Counted from the first letter of the stretch, positions 1-9,544 are shown. The stretch: 64,000 nucleotides of DNA from Bacteroidia bacterium (GCA_009930305.1 RZYM01000011.1:1-64000); one strand, 5' to 3'. The notes: generated from the sequence alone by a model not told the origin. Made by a program: numbers and translations.

Positions 1-99
1 GGCGCAGCCTATTTTGAACTAAATGTTAGTGATAGTGCAAGCCGAGAGTAAATGAAAATTTATTTTCATTTGCCGAGGCGCAGCCTATTTTGAACTAAA
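1..99. repeat. Partial intergenic repeat: 23-bp direct repeat ggcgcagcctattttgaactaaa (1-23 and 77-99) flanking a 10-bp-stem hairpin aaatgaaaat-tt-attttcattt (50-71)
   Basis: Exact 23-bp repetition and hairpin read directly from the sequence; the unit is cut by the window start. Confidence 0.8.
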
Positions 100-120
100 A
101 GTTATACAGGTTTTAATAGC

Positions 121-158
121 ATGTGAAATTTTTGCGTATTTACGCAAAAATTTCACAT
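121..158. repeat. Perfect palindrome (18-bp arms, 2-nt centre) left of the ATPase gene; core gtgaaatttttgcgta-tt-tacgcaaaaatttcac at 123-156
   Basis: Read directly; arms are exact reverse complements. Confidence 0.95.
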
Positions 159-160
159 AA

Positions 161-193
161 CTTGTAGTAATTAAAATAAAAACCGTATATTTG
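161..193 (+). promoter_or_regulatory. Bacteroidetes-type promoter: -33 CTTG (161-164), N21, -7 TATATTTG (186-193)
   Basis: Matches the TTTG-N19-21-TAnnTTTG consensus. Confidence 0.55.
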
Positions 194-203
194 CGATAAA
201 TAA

Positions 204-219
204 TTGCGTAAATACGCAA
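204..219. promoter_or_regulatory. Short palindrome ttgcgta-aa-tacgcaa, identical to the core of the flanking 34-bp palindromes; candidate operator
   Basis: Read directly; lies just downstream of the predicted -7 box. Confidence 0.6.
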
Positions 220-232
220 AAAAATATATACA

Positions 233-1495
233 ATGGGAATAAAAAGAGATGATTATCTGCAAAAGCTTATAAACAGACGACACAACAAAATGATAAAAGT
301 TATTACCGGTATGCGTCGCTGTGGAAAATCTTACTTACTATTCAACATTTTCGCCGAATTTCTTAAAGGCCAAGGTGTTATAGAAGATCATATTATAAAA
401 ATAAACTTAGAAGATAGACGAAACAAAGATCTGAGAGCACCGGACAAACTGCTTGAATACATTGATAATAAATTAAAAGATGACAAAATGTATTACATTC
501 TGTTAGACGAAGTGCAATTAGTTGATGAATTTGAGGATGTTCTTAATAGTTTCTTACACGTTGATAACGCCGATGTATACGTAACTGGCAGCAATGCTAA
601 GTTTCTGTCAAAAGATGTGATAACTGAATTTCGTGGGCGAGGCGACGAAGTCCGCATATACCCATTAAGTTTCATTGAGTTTATTTCTGCCTTTCCTCAA
701 GATATAGACAGATATAAAATGCTAGCTGATTATATGACCTACGGGGGTTTACCCCAAATTGTTAGCATGGCTACAGCAGAACAGAAAAAAGAATATCTGC
801 AAAGTTTGTTCAATCACACATATATAAAGGACATAAAAGAGCGATACAAATTACTTGACGATGATGATTTGGATGAACTCGTCAATGTTCTTGCATCGGG
901 TATTGGGGGACTCACAAACCCGACTAAAATTCAACATACATTTCATACTGTCAAAAACAGCCGTATTTCTGTTGGTTCTATTAAAAATTACATAGATTAT
1001 TTGCAAGATGCATTTTTAATTGAAAAATCTATGCGCTACGATATTAAAGGTCGCAAATACATCTCGACTCCTTATAAATATTATTTTGAGGACCTAGGTT
1101 TACGCAATGCCAGATTAAATTTTAGACAAAGCGAACAAACGCACTTAATGGAAAATCTTATATACACAGAACTTCGCAGGCGCGGATATTCTGTTGATGT
1201 AGGACAAGTAACAGAAAACATAAAGAATTCTGCAGGCATTAGCCAACGACGACTACTTGAGGTCGATTTTGTATGTAATTACGGATATAAACGCTGCTAC
1301 ATACAATCAGCATACGCACTTCCTACAGAGCAGAAGCAACAACAAGAATTTGCTTCGCTCTTACGTATAGGCGATGCTTTCCGCAAAGTTGTAATTACCG
1401 GCAACACAATGCAAAACACCTACCAAAATGATGATGGAATTATCATTCTAAACTTATTTGATTTCTTATTAAACAAAGACAGTTTAGGATTGTGA
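233..1495 (+). CDS. AAA-family ATP-binding protein with C-terminal DUF4143-like domain
   Basis: Walker A GMRRCGKS, Walker B YYILLDEVQ, C-terminal LLEVDFV...YIQSAY motif typical of DUF4143 ATPases. Confidence 0.85.
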   Translation: MGIKRDDYLQKLINRRHNKMIKVITGMRRCGKSYLLFNIFAEFLKGQGVIEDHIIKINLEDRRNKDLRAPDKLLEYIDNKLKDDKMYYILLDEVQLVDEFEDVLNSFLHVDNADVYVTGSNAKFLSKDVITEFRGRGDEVRIYPLSFIEFISAFPQDIDRYKMLADYMTYGGLPQIVSMATAEQKKEYLQSLFNHTYIKDIKERYKLLDDDDLDELVNVLASGIGGLTNPTKIQHTFHTVKNSRISVGSIKNYIDYLQDAFLIEKSMRYDIKGRKYISTPYKYYFEDLGLRNARLNFRQSEQTHLMENLIYTELRRRGYSVDVGQVTENIKNSAGISQRRLLEVDFVCNYGYKRCYIQSAYALPTEQKQQQEFASLLRIGDAFRKVVITGNTMQNTYQNDDGIIILNLFDFLLNKDSLGL

Positions 1496-1525
1496 AATTT
1501 TTGCGTAAATACGCAAAAATTTCAC
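1492..1525. repeat. 34-bp palindrome gtgaaatttttgcgta-aa-tacgcaaaaatttcac, exact reverse complement of 123-156; contains the ATPase stop codon
   Basis: Read directly. Confidence 0.95.
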
Positions 1526-1688
1526 GCAGTTTGTAATGAGCAGTTCTCCATATTAAAAAAATCTCTATTGAAAGTGCCTTTTGAGTATTCTCGCAGGACT
1601 CAAATAAAGCAGCAAGTACAATGATGTACAGCACAATAAATTATTTCGTTACTTACAGTTAATTTTATAACGCGACAAAATACAACAA

Positions 1689-1722
1689 AAAAGTTCACCC
1701 CGCAAAAGCGAGATGAACTTTT
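1689..1722 (-). terminator. Hairpin terminator aaaagttca...tgaactttt after the susE-like gene
   Basis: 9-bp stem with A/T tracts on both sides. Confidence 0.6.
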
Positions 1723-1746
1723 AAATATTTTATAATCTTAATAAGA

Positions 1747-2865
1747 TTATTCTACAGGAGCTTCGCATGAAGTCCATTTGTATTGTTCAGCATTTGAAGC
1801 ATCAAAAAAGATTTCTGTATTGTCGCCCAAAGATTTGTTAGCGCAATCCTTCCATTCACCAACCTCAGTTTCAACATTTACTACATATTCCTGTAGTTGA
1901 TCATCCCAACTTGATTCTGTCAAACGGAATTTGTATTCTGATGTAGCTTGACCTGTTACGGTTGCAGTCCAATTCCCTTCTTCATTTAATACCATAGGAA
2001 TAGCTGTATTCCAAGCTGATTCTACGAAAGAACCAATGATATAAACTTGAGCACCTTCTGGTGTACAAGTGGGAGCTTTAAAGGAAATGTTGTACTCTTC
2101 GTCAGGTACACAAGGCACTGATTGCCACTGTGCAACATTTATGTAAACGACCGACTCAGAAATAATACCTAATTTATTATTTTCACCGCCGCAACCAATA
2201 ACTGCATTTTCATTGTCTTGCAATAAAGAAATTTGTCCGTCTTTCCATTGTGTTGTCCAGTTACCGTCAACTACACCACCTTCTTCAGGAAGCAAGCAAG
2301 CTTTACCATAATACTTGTAAGTAGTACCAGCATCATCCATTCCTTCGCCTAAAGTCAAATCAACAGAATACCAATTTTCATAGCCTTCAATTGCCTCAAA
2401 ACTAACTTCAGGAACTGTTGACCAACCATCATTTGTTCCTTTAAATACAATGCCGAAGCAAGATGTACCTGCAGGGATATGAATAGCTACTGTTGCATGA
2501 CCTGCAGCCGGAGCAGGTAGTTCAGGTAGTTCAATTTCAGGAGCAACCACTGTAATCATACAAGACAATGTTTTGCCTTTATATGTAGCAGTAATTGTAC
2601 CACCACCTACAGCTTCACCAATAACAGTTAATTCTGTTTGACCGGCATTAGGAGTAATTTCAAAACCCGTGCCTTCTTTAGCCCAAACTACAGCACCTGC
2701 TTCTGTAACACCTTGTGCCGTAATTGTAATTTGCTCACCAACTTCAATCACTGCTTGAGTTGTATTCAACTTGAACTCAGGCTCGGTAGAAGAACAAGAC
2801 ACAAAAGACATAAGAGCTGCAACAGCTGCACCTACGCCCCAAAATAACATTTTTTTTGTTTTCAT
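1747..2865 (-). CDS. SusE/SusF-like outer-membrane glycan-binding lipoprotein with N-terminal Ig-like domain
   Basis: Lipobox FVSCSS; follows susCD; C-terminal repeats resemble SusE/F starch-binding modules; start moved to MKTKKMLFWG. Confidence 0.7.
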   Translation of the reverse strand: MKTKKMLFWGVGAAVAALMSFVSCSSTEPEFKLNTTQAVIEVGEQITITAQGVTEAGAVVWAKEGTGFEITPNAGQTELTVIGEAVGGGTITATYKGKTLSCMITVVAPEIELPELPAPAAGHATVAIHIPAGTSCFGIVFKGTNDGWSTVPEVSFEAIEGYENWYSVDLTLGEGMDDAGTTYKYYGKACLLPEEGGVVDGNWTTQWKDGQISLLQDNENAVIGCGGENNKLGIISESVVYINVAQWQSVPCVPDEEYNISFKAPTCTPEGAQVYIIGSFVESAWNTAIPMVLNEEGNWTATVTGQATSEYKFRLTESSWDDQLQEYVVNVETEVGEWKDCANKSLGDNTEIFFDASNAEQYKWTSCEAPVE

Positions 2866-3067
2866 TTTTAAACGATTTATAGTTAATAAAAAGGTTCCTA
2901 AAACTTTATGCAAATAAAGCAATATTTTTTATTTTTTTCTAGAATTTAATTTACTACTAAACGAATTCTAAAATTTTATAACAAATAAATTACTTTTTTT
3001 TCTATTATCCAAATAAAACATGATTAATATTTATAAAAACCATAATTTTTAGATAGTCTTCACAATA

Positions 3068-4912
3068 TTAATTGCTATATCCGGTATTTTGTTCCCATCT
3101 TGGTTCTGTTGTTAGCACCTCGTAATAGATAGGGAACCATTTTAAATATGCGCCATGGTTTGATACAAAGCCCCAATTTGCTGTTGTAAATGTACCAAAA
3201 CGAATCATATCACGTCTACGAACCATTTCTTGAACAAATTCGCGACCACGTTCATCGTATATTTCATCTAAAGTTAATGTACCTGTAGTATATGCATCCA
3301 AACCTACACGCGTACGCATCAATTGGAAATCAGATGTTGCTAACAATTCTCCTAAATTACCATCAGCACCACGAAGTATAGCTTCAGCTTTCATATAAAG
3401 CACATCAGCATAACGTAAGATGACGAAGTCATTCTCACAATACATGTATGTACCGGTTTTATCCACTTCGTATTTAACACAGCGTGCGCCACTATTCCAA
3501 GACACATTATCAACTGTCGGTGCTTTCGTATACAAACGTTCGGTTTCGTATTTTAAGTTCAAAAACTCATTGTAAGTTTTCGCTTGTTCTGCGGTTAATT
3601 TGTCTCCTACATTCAATGCGGGACTAGGAATGATTTCCGAATTTAAAAAATCAACATCAGTTTGTGTCAAAGCTTTGGTAGATGAATACGAATATTTATA
3701 TGTGTCATCATAACCATAAATATTTGGCGAAATAATTACCCTATCATTATTCTCATCAAGAGCAATAGCTGTATTATCCTTGTTAAATACAGGACCTACA
3801 AACCAACCGCGACGATTTTCATCACGCGTACCACCGGTTACAAGATCTTGACTTCCTATACCACGTACATCATCCAGATCGTATTTAGAAAGGAATTCTG
3901 TTGTTCCCAAGAAACCGTTCCAAGGCTTAATTTGCATTTTCCATATTTGCTCATGATTATAATGCAAGGTAAGCAATGTGATACGTAATTTGTTCATCGG
4001 ATTAGAATCAGTACCGCTACTTGCGTTGTTTTTAGATCCGTCCTCATCAATAACGAAGATATTTTCTTCGCTGTTACCATTTTGGATTGCGAAATTAGAG
4101 AAGTAATCGGGTGATATATGATATACATCCGAATCGATTACTTTGTCGCAAGCATCAACACATTTATTATATACATCGTATTGAGCTAACTTATCAGCCG
4201 GCACATCATAAGATTCTGCATTTAAATACAAGCGAGCAAGCAAAGTATATGCCATACCCTGAGTGACACGTGCATAGTTATAAGCTTTTGATGGTTCTGT
4301 AGCCAAAGGCATCTTTGGAGCATTCTCTTCGAGTGCAATAACTAATTTTTCCCATACTTCCGCAGGTGAGCTTTGAGGAACAAAGTCCGAAGAATAGCTT
4401 TCCGAATAAGGAATCTTTCCAAAGCAATCAAATAATGTATAATAATAAAAACTGCGAACAACTACCAATTCAGCATAATACTTGTCATAAGTCTCTTGAT
4501 CAAATAAATCTTTATACTCGTTTAATTGACTCAATGTCTTATTACACAGAACGGCACCTGAGTTACAATATTCCCAAACATACTTAAAGGCTTTACCCTC
4601 TGAGGTCCAATTATGAGTGTTAAGTTCACGCCAGAAGTTACCATCAGCCCAGTGACCGGAAGGTTGACGAACAGGACATACTGCTTCATCTGTAGTAAGA
4701 GTATTCAAGCCCCAATATGTCCAATGGTCATGTAACCATTTTACATTTGCGTAAACCTGACCTACAATTAAATCAAAATTATTTGGATCATCCTGCAAAA
4801 ATTGTTCTGTAGTCAATTGACCATAAGGAACTTCCTCAAGCATATCGTTACATGATGGAAACGCTCCGATCAACAATACGCCGGCCAAAATTTTTATCCA
4901 TTTGTTTTTCAT
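3068..4912 (-). CDS. susD: RagB/SusD family nutrient-uptake outer-membrane lipoprotein
   Basis: Lipobox AFPSCND, SusD-type sequence, adjacent to susC. Confidence 0.93.
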   Translation of the reverse strand: MKNKWIKILAGVLLIGAFPSCNDMLEEVPYGQLTTEQFLQDDPNNFDLIVGQVYANVKWLHDHWTYWGLNTLTTDEAVCPVRQPSGHWADGNFWRELNTHNWTSEGKAFKYVWEYCNSGAVLCNKTLSQLNEYKDLFDQETYDKYYAELVVVRSFYYYTLFDCFGKIPYSESYSSDFVPQSSPAEVWEKLVIALEENAPKMPLATEPSKAYNYARVTQGMAYTLLARLYLNAESYDVPADKLAQYDVYNKCVDACDKVIDSDVYHISPDYFSNFAIQNGNSEENIFVIDEDGSKNNASSGTDSNPMNKLRITLLTLHYNHEQIWKMQIKPWNGFLGTTEFLSKYDLDDVRGIGSQDLVTGGTRDENRRGWFVGPVFNKDNTAIALDENNDRVIISPNIYGYDDTYKYSYSSTKALTQTDVDFLNSEIIPSPALNVGDKLTAEQAKTYNEFLNLKYETERLYTKAPTVDNVSWNSGARCVKYEVDKTGTYMYCENDFVILRYADVLYMKAEAILRGADGNLGELLATSDFQLMRTRVGLDAYTTGTLTLDEIYDERGREFVQEMVRRRDMIRFGTFTTANWGFVSNHGAYLKWFPIYYEVLTTEPRWEQNTGYSN

Positions 4913-4942
4913 ATTATTATTCTTTTATTGTTTATACTAAAT

Positions 4943-7924
4943 CTAGAACGTTACATTCACACCAATCAAGAACGAACGGACTGTAGGATAAAAACCTACG
5001 TAATCAATGCCTGGATCCCAAACACTTGTTGTATTGACCTCAGGATCTATTCCTGAATAATTGGTTAGAGTAAATACGTTTTGAGCTGTAAAATAGAAAC
5101 GCAAATACTGACAATATTTATTTGGTTTCAAAGGTACTTTGTATCCTAATGTTATATTATCCAACTTCAAATATGAACCATCTTCCAAGTAATAATCAGA
5201 GAAATCAGACTGGAAGAATGTGCGTGTTCCATTTGCAATTCCTTCAACTTCAGCATAGAAAACATTTAAACCATTACTACCTTTTGAAGGAGCATAAGCC
5301 CAACGTGTTACGTTAAGTACATCATTTCCAACTACACCACGAAAGAACAATGATAAATCCCAATTCTTATAACGTAATGTATTGTTCCAACCGTATGTAA
5401 ACTTTGGTTGCGCATGACCCACAATTTGCTTGTCTAAATCATCAATAACACCATCTTCATTGAGGTCTTCATAAACTAAACTTCCATTTGGATTTATTTC
5501 ACCGGTCCATTTATAACCATAAAATGTTCCTACAGACTGACCTTCAGTAAGCAATTGTGTTTTTGAACCATTCAATTTATTACCATTAACTTGACCAGCC
5601 CATGTTGTTTCATAATTGAAACCCAATTCCGGATCAGACAATTTAACAATAGTATTGCGATTTAATGCGATAGTCGCTGATGTTGTCCAATTCCAATTTT
5701 TTGTTTTTACAGGAACACCTGTTACTGCAATCTCTATACCTTTGGATATCATTTCACCGGCATTTGCAAGTAATGTAGAGTATTGATAAGGAGGAGTTGG
5801 TACGTTGTATTCCCACAACAAATCTTTCGTATCACGGAAATATAAATCTATAGATCCATATAAGCGATTATCTAAGAATGCATAGTCAATACCAAGATTA
5901 TACTCAAACTTGCGTTCCCAAGCCAAATTAGAATTTGCATTTTGGTTTACTGTATATGAATATGCTTCGGTTCCATGATTATTAAAAGTACCACCTTGAG
6001 TTAACAACTCAACAGATTTCAGATCATCTTTCAAGTTATTACCAGTAATACCAAATCCGAAACGTAGTTTCAAGTCATTAACTTCCTTAACGTCTTTCAA
6101 AAAATCCTCACCACTGATACGCCAACCGGCGCTCGCAGCTGGGAACCAACCCCATTTAAAATTTGCGCCCATACGCGAAGAACCTTCACGACGTACAGAA
6201 GCAGACGCCAAATATTTTTCTTTGTAATTATAGTTCGCGCGAGCAAAGAAAGAAACCAAAGTATTTGAGTTGCGATAAGAACTCATTGTCATGTTAGTTT
6301 TTTCTACATCACCATCGCCAATCTTATAATATTTTATTCCGTCAACAGCAAAACCGCCGTTTGCGATTTCAGAACCATCATACCAGAAATTTTGATAAGA
6401 CGTACCCAAAACAGCAGCTAAAGCATGACCATTCCATTCATTAACATAATCAATTGTTCCTTCATATAATTGATTCATACTTCTACTGGTTTTACGTCCC
6501 GCCAAATTGGCATCAGATGCTTGATAATATTTTTTACTGTTTGACCAATAATCATAATTATCGCCTTCTTCAAATGCACCAAATCCGTTAATTTTCAAAC
6601 CAGGAACCGGCTTAATGTTTACAGTGGCCTTGACAGAACCTCTAAAATAATTTCCATCTTGATAAGATTCTTTAAGATTGTTATCAGCTATTGGATTCGA
6701 AGTAACGGTTCCGGTTGGAATATAATATGAACCATCTTCATTGTATATTGGCATTGTCGGATTCAGAATAGCGCCATTATCAAAACTACCACAGAAATAA
6801 TCATTCTTATAGTGCATATAAGAAAAGTCATATTGCAAATCCAACCAACCTTGCAATGCTTTTTGATTTGCAGCCAATTTAGCCATTATTTCTTGACGAT
6901 TTGAAGTATTCGCTATACCTTCAGCATTTTTGAAATTCACAGAACCACGATAGCTAAAATTTTTGGTAGCTCCCGATATAGCAAGATTATGATTGTGCGT
7001 TAATGCAAAATCGCGCATTTGTGTACTAACCCAATCTGTTTTATATCCTTTATCTGAGGCTTTACATTTACCATTAGTCATGGATTGCATTTCTAAAAAT
7101 TGATCAGCGGTTGCCATTTGCTGTTTGCTGGCATCCATTGCAAAAGAAGCATAACCCGAATATTCTACGCTAGTTGTACCACATTCAGCCACATTGCCTG
7201 AACCTGTACCTCTTTTGGTCGTTATCATGATTACACCGTTAGTACCACGTGTACCATAAATTGCGGCAGAAGATCCGTCTTTCAAAACATCCATTGATGC
7301 GATTTCTTCCGGAGCTATATTATCAATGCTTGTAACAGGAATACCATCAACTATATACAGTGGAGTTGTACCCGAACCTTTATCCAAAGTTGATGTACCA
7401 CGAATTTGAACATTAAATCCCGTGTTTGTAGGGTCACCACCACCTGTACGAGTTATTGTAAGACCAGCGACTTTACCTTGTAAAAGTCCCATCGGACTTT
7501 CTTTAACACCGGGATTAAAATTCTCTGCTTTTACGCTTGCTACAGAAGAAGTGATCTCTTTGGCTTTCTGTGAACCGTAACCAACAGCCACAACCTCATC
7601 CAAACGAGTTGTCATCTCACGTAAAACAACATCTATTTTGCTTTTGCCTGCCACAGCTACTGTTTGAGATTCGTAACCTGTGTAAGATACAATGAGTTTC
7701 GACTTTGCATCTACAGATATTTCAAAGTTACCATCATAGTCTGTGATGGTTCCTACGCTTTCACTACCTTGCAAAGTAATAAATGCGCCGATAATTGGCT
7801 CTCCAGCCTCATCTAACACACTACCCTTAACTGCAAGTTGTTGCGCATAGGCACATAGCCCTAACACCAACAAAGCTGCTGTAAGAATAGCTTTTCGTGA
7901 TTTTTTTAAGTTAGAAGTAATCAT
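4943..7924 (-). CDS. susC: SusC/RagA family TonB-linked outer-membrane protein
   Basis: CarboxypepD_reg-like N-terminus (KGSVLDEAGEPIIGAFI), plug DEVVAVGYGSQ, YIVDGIPV, barrel C-terminus. Confidence 0.95.
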   Translation of the reverse strand: MITSNLKKSRKAILTAALLVLGLCAYAQQLAVKGSVLDEAGEPIIGAFITLQGSESVGTITDYDGNFEISVDAKSKLIVSYTGYESQTVAVAGKSKIDVVLREMTTRLDEVVAVGYGSQKAKEITSSVASVKAENFNPGVKESPMGLLQGKVAGLTITRTGGGDPTNTGFNVQIRGTSTLDKGSGTTPLYIVDGIPVTSIDNIAPEEIASMDVLKDGSSAAIYGTRGTNGVIMITTKRGTGSGNVAECGTTSVEYSGYASFAMDASKQQMATADQFLEMQSMTNGKCKASDKGYKTDWVSTQMRDFALTHNHNLAISGATKNFSYRGSVNFKNAEGIANTSNRQEIMAKLAANQKALQGWLDLQYDFSYMHYKNDYFCGSFDNGAILNPTMPIYNEDGSYYIPTGTVTSNPIADNNLKESYQDGNYFRGSVKATVNIKPVPGLKINGFGAFEEGDNYDYWSNSKKYYQASDANLAGRKTSRSMNQLYEGTIDYVNEWNGHALAAVLGTSYQNFWYDGSEIANGGFAVDGIKYYKIGDGDVEKTNMTMSSYRNSNTLVSFFARANYNYKEKYLASASVRREGSSRMGANFKWGWFPAASAGWRISGEDFLKDVKEVNDLKLRFGFGITGNNLKDDLKSVELLTQGGTFNNHGTEAYSYTVNQNANSNLAWERKFEYNLGIDYAFLDNRLYGSIDLYFRDTKDLLWEYNVPTPPYQYSTLLANAGEMISKGIEIAVTGVPVKTKNWNWTTSATIALNRNTIVKLSDPELGFNYETTWAGQVNGNKLNGSKTQLLTEGQSVGTFYGYKWTGEINPNGSLVYEDLNEDGVIDDLDKQIVGHAQPKFTYGWNNTLRYKNWDLSLFFRGVVGNDVLNVTRWAYAPSKGSNGLNVFYAEVEGIANGTRTFFQSDFSDYYLEDGSYLKLDNITLGYKVPLKPNKYCQYLRFYFTAQNVFTLTNYSGIDPEVNTTSVWDPGIDYVGFYPTVRSFLIGVNVTF

Positions 7925-8005
7925 GCATTGAATTTTTTAAGAGTTAATAAATAGGTTTTGTTAAATTTCTGTTTCTCAAAAATACAACATGTTTTACAAC
8001 ATATT

Positions 8006-8019
8006 TGCATTCGTTTGCG
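8006..8019. promoter_or_regulatory. Candidate LacI-family operator tgcattcgtttgcg
   Basis: CG-centred pseudo-palindrome just downstream of the predicted susC start site; related copy at 8208-8221. Confidence 0.45.
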
Positions 8020-8044
8020 CGCCAAATGGCACTTTTACAATTGA

Positions 8045-8076
8045 CAAACGTACACTATTTTTTATATTACAACAAA
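8045..8076 (-). promoter_or_regulatory. susC promoter: -33 TTTG (8076-8073), N20, -7 TACGTTTG (8052-8045)
   Basis: Exact match to the Bacteroidetes promoter consensus and spacing on the minus strand. Confidence 0.7.
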
Positions 8077-8207
8077 TTTTATGATGTTTTTTTTGCAAAA
8101 TCTCATATTTACGAGTCAAAATGTTAAAAAACAACTGATGTAGTATTGATGTAATTGCAAAAATTCTGAAAATATCAATTACAGCGCATTATAATAGATT
8201 TTTTAAT

Positions 8208-8221
8208 GCAAACGAGTACAA
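8208..8221. promoter_or_regulatory. Candidate second LacI-family operator tgcaaacgagtaca
   Basis: Shares GCAAACGArTrCA with the reverse complement of 8006-8019. Confidence 0.35.
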
Positions 8222-8384
8222 TAGATTCTGCAAACATAACGGAGATTTAGAAATAAAAGAGCAATTTAATATTAACAAATTCGAGATATCATGTTTTTAA
8301 CAAATAAAACACATCACCAACTCAACAAATATTCACCTACATAAATGATTTTTTCTTTTGAACTATCACATTTGTTTATAACAC

Positions 8385-8416
8385 TTTGCTTTTTCACAAA
8401 AATATATATAGCTTTG
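8385..8416 (+). promoter_or_regulatory. lacI-type regulator promoter: -33 TTTG (8385-8388), N20, -7 TAGCTTTG (8409-8416)
   Basis: Exact consensus match and spacing. Confidence 0.65.
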
Positions 8417-8508
8417 TACCTTAATCAATTTAAAATAATTTATAGATACAAAAGGGAAACGCTATTTTCTATTAAATCTATTACAAAATCACAATAATCA
8501 AATTACGC

Positions 8509-9519
8509 ATGAAAAGCCAAATCACAATCAAAGACATTGCAAGAGAATTGAATATTTCTGCATCAACAGTGTCTCGCGCTTTACAAGATCATCCGGACAT
8601 TAGCAAGGCAACCAAAGAAGCCGTTAACGAATACGCTAAAAAATATCATTACAAACCTAATGCAATTGCTTTAAGTTTAAAAATGAAACACACAAATGTA
8701 ATTGGTGTTCTTGTACCGGAAATGGTTCATCACTTCTTTTCATCAGTTTTTGCCGGTATTGAAGATGTGGCTAACGAAAAAGGCTACAACGTAATAGTTT
8801 GTCAAACTTCAGAGAAATACGAGAAAGAAGTAAAAAACGTTGAAACTCTAATATCAGCTCGCGTATCGGGTGTATTAGCCTCAATATCAAAAGAGACAGA
8901 AAAATATGACCACTTTCAAGAACTAATTGATGACGGTACACCTCTTGTGTTCTTTGATAGAATATGCACAGGTTTGAAAACAGACCGCGTAATAGCAGAC
9001 GACTATACCGGTGCATATAATGCCGTAGAACATCTTATCAAAACAGGTTGCAAACGCATTGCATTTTATGGAGCTCCAGCAAACTTGGAAATTTCAAAAA
9101 ACAGAAAGAATGGATATATTGATGCTTTAAGAGCTAATAGCATCGGTATCGATAATGGCCTTATTTTTGAATGCGATTCGCGCGACTCTGCTATAGAACT
9201 AACTCCCGCTATACTTAAGGAGGCTAACAGACCTGATGCATTCTTTGCAATCAACGACGATACTGCATCCGGAATACTTTATGCCACAAAACGTGCAGGA
9301 CTTTCTGTACCTGAGGATATTTCAATATGCGGATTTGGAGATGGTGTAATTGCAAGAACATCGGACCCGGAACTTACAACAGTTCAACAAAATGGATATG
9401 AAATGGGCGTTGAATCATGCAAGATGCTACTAAGTCGTATTCAAGAAGACAACGATCCTACACAAGTAATACATCGCGTAATTCGCACAAACTTGATTAA
9501 ACGAGGAACGACTAGATAA
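8509..9519 (+). CDS. LacI family transcriptional regulator
   Basis: HTH ITIKDIARELNISASTVSRALQDHPDISKATKEAV, periplasmic-binding-like effector domain. Confidence 0.95.
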   Translation: MKSQITIKDIARELNISASTVSRALQDHPDISKATKEAVNEYAKKYHYKPNAIALSLKMKHTNVIGVLVPEMVHHFFSSVFAGIEDVANEKGYNVIVCQTSEKYEKEVKNVETLISARVSGVLASISKETEKYDHFQELIDDGTPLVFFDRICTGLKTDRVIADDYTGAYNAVEHLIKTGCKRIAFYGAPANLEISKNRKNGYIDALRANSIGIDNGLIFECDSRDSAIELTPAILKEANRPDAFFAINDDTASGILYATKRAGLSVPEDISICGFGDGVIARTSDPELTTVQQNGYEMGVESCKMLLSRIQEDNDPTQVIHRVIRTNLIKRGTTR

Positions 9520-9544
9520 ACCTCAGCAAATACGAAGATTATAG

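Noticed and set aside
121-219. Closely spaced palindromes as a CRISPR or CRISPR-like array
   Set aside because: Only two different-length copies here, no regular spacers, no cas genes.
1443-1634. Minus-strand 63-aa ORF across the right palindrome
   Set aside because: No family resemblance; mostly antisense to the ATPase end and the repeat.
8043-8055. gacaaacgtacac as a third LacI operator
   Set aside because: Better explained as the minus-strand -7 box TACGTTTG; palindromic match is poor.
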